From the NCBI GenBank assembly GCA_017416635.1, contig JAFQBQ010000077.1, positions 1-5,586 on the forward strand: a stretch of DNA of 5,586 bases, read 5' to 3'. Below are positions 5,403-5,586 of the stretch, piece by piece. This DNA comes from Alphaproteobacteria bacterium (lineage in GTDB: Bacteria; Pseudomonadota; Alphaproteobacteria; UBA3830). Made by a program: the position numbers and the translations under genes. The notes beneath the pieces are model-generated. The model saw only the letters and a program-made list of their open reading frames with translations. It did not search any database and was not told the DNA's origin. Position 1 is the stretch's first letter, and every line of letters starts with the position of its first letter.

Positions 5403-5586
5403 CTACCAATGATCGTTACCACGATCACCAGACATCGGATTCTCCATGCAACAAGGAGAGCTCTTTATGTACTTCATTAGTAACATATCTCGACTTAACC
5501 ATAAAGTTAAATTTGAAGAAATAATTTCAGCTCTGTCTGAGATATTGTGAGAGTTTTCTTGAACATCTAAAACAAAGGCAACATCC
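5403..5586 (-). CDS. 3' end of an unrecognised gene upstream of the HIT gene (partial)
   Basis: The minus-strand frame is open from the window edge (first full codon at 5585-5583) to a TAG at 5405-5403, giving 60 C-terminal residues with no start needed inside. The composition is protein-like: VAFVLDVQENSHNISDRAEI looks like a strand followed by a helix, then a hydrophobic LTLWLSRDMLLMKYI helix. The polar tail KSSPCCMENPMSGDRGNDHW contains adjacent cysteines and ends in HW. It sits 20 bases before the HIT start with the HIT Shine-Dalgarno in the gap, a normal operon arrangement, which supports coding. I do not recognise the family. The CC, the NPMSGDRG segment and the C-terminal HW may be diagnostic in a search. 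There is no intrinsic terminator between the two genes. Confidence 0.6.
   Translation of the reverse strand, partial: DVAFVLDVQENSHNISDRAEIISSNLTLWLSRDMLLMKYIKSSPCCMENPMSGDRGNDHW

Noticed and set aside
5383..5409. Upstream TTG start for the HIT gene
   Set aside because: The ATG at 5382 has GGAG six bases upstream and matches the family start. The TTG start would place the ribosome site inside the coding region and overlap the preceding gene.
5410..5427. Inverted repeat TGATCG-TTACCA-CGATCA
   Set aside because: It falls inside the last codons of the partial minus-strand gene, is short, and has no T tract on the HIT side, so it is not supported as a terminator.
5467..5550. Plus-strand 27-codon frame preceded by a good AAGGAG (5453-5458)
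   Set aside because: It lies fully antisense to the open 3' end of the gene upstream of the HIT gene, is very short, and has no recognisable features. The purine run is likely chance.

Overview
The window looks like a piece of an AT-rich alphaproteobacterial chromosome. Three genes point there: a DUF1013/TrcR-type regulator, a TimA (Tim44-domain) membrane protein and an alphaproteobacterial-style TldD. The low GC, a decayed tRNA-methyltransferase gene, a transposase relic and genes without obvious homologues fit a host-associated lineage such as Holosporales or Rickettsiales. That placement is an inference and was not tested by a search.

Layout. Positions 1-2736 hold a tight minus-strand operon read right to left: trcR, then tldD (start overlapping or just past the trcR stop), then timA (10-base gap), then trmL (start sharing one base with the timA stop). 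Only the 5' part of trmL is in the window, and its frame is broken by two TAA codons. Positions 2737-3202 are a non-coding gap. It carries the trcR promoter, a decayed minus-strand DDE transposase fragment (about 2927-3094) and, at its right end, a strong sigma70-type promoter. That promoter drives a plus-strand gene (3203-3862) for a small exported coiled-coil protein that I do not recognise. A convergent minus-strand gene (3912-4928) encodes an unusual response regulator: its receiver domain carries an extra segment of about 45 residues and is followed by an unidentified C-terminal domain. Upstream of it lie two candidate promoters and a perfect 12-base palindrome. At the right end, a minus-strand HIT-family nucleotide hydrolase (5038-5382) follows the 3' end of another, unrecognised gene that runs out of the window.

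How the parts relate. The trcR operon combines a cell-cycle-type regulator with protein turnover (TldD), a membrane-anchored adaptor (TimA) and a translation gene that appears to have been lost. The exported protein and the response regulator share a near-identical 14-base motif in their promoter regions (3159-3172 and 5004-5017), so they may be co-regulated. The most interesting items are the nonsense-interrupted trmL, the expanded receiver domain, the shared operator-like motif and the orphan exported protein.
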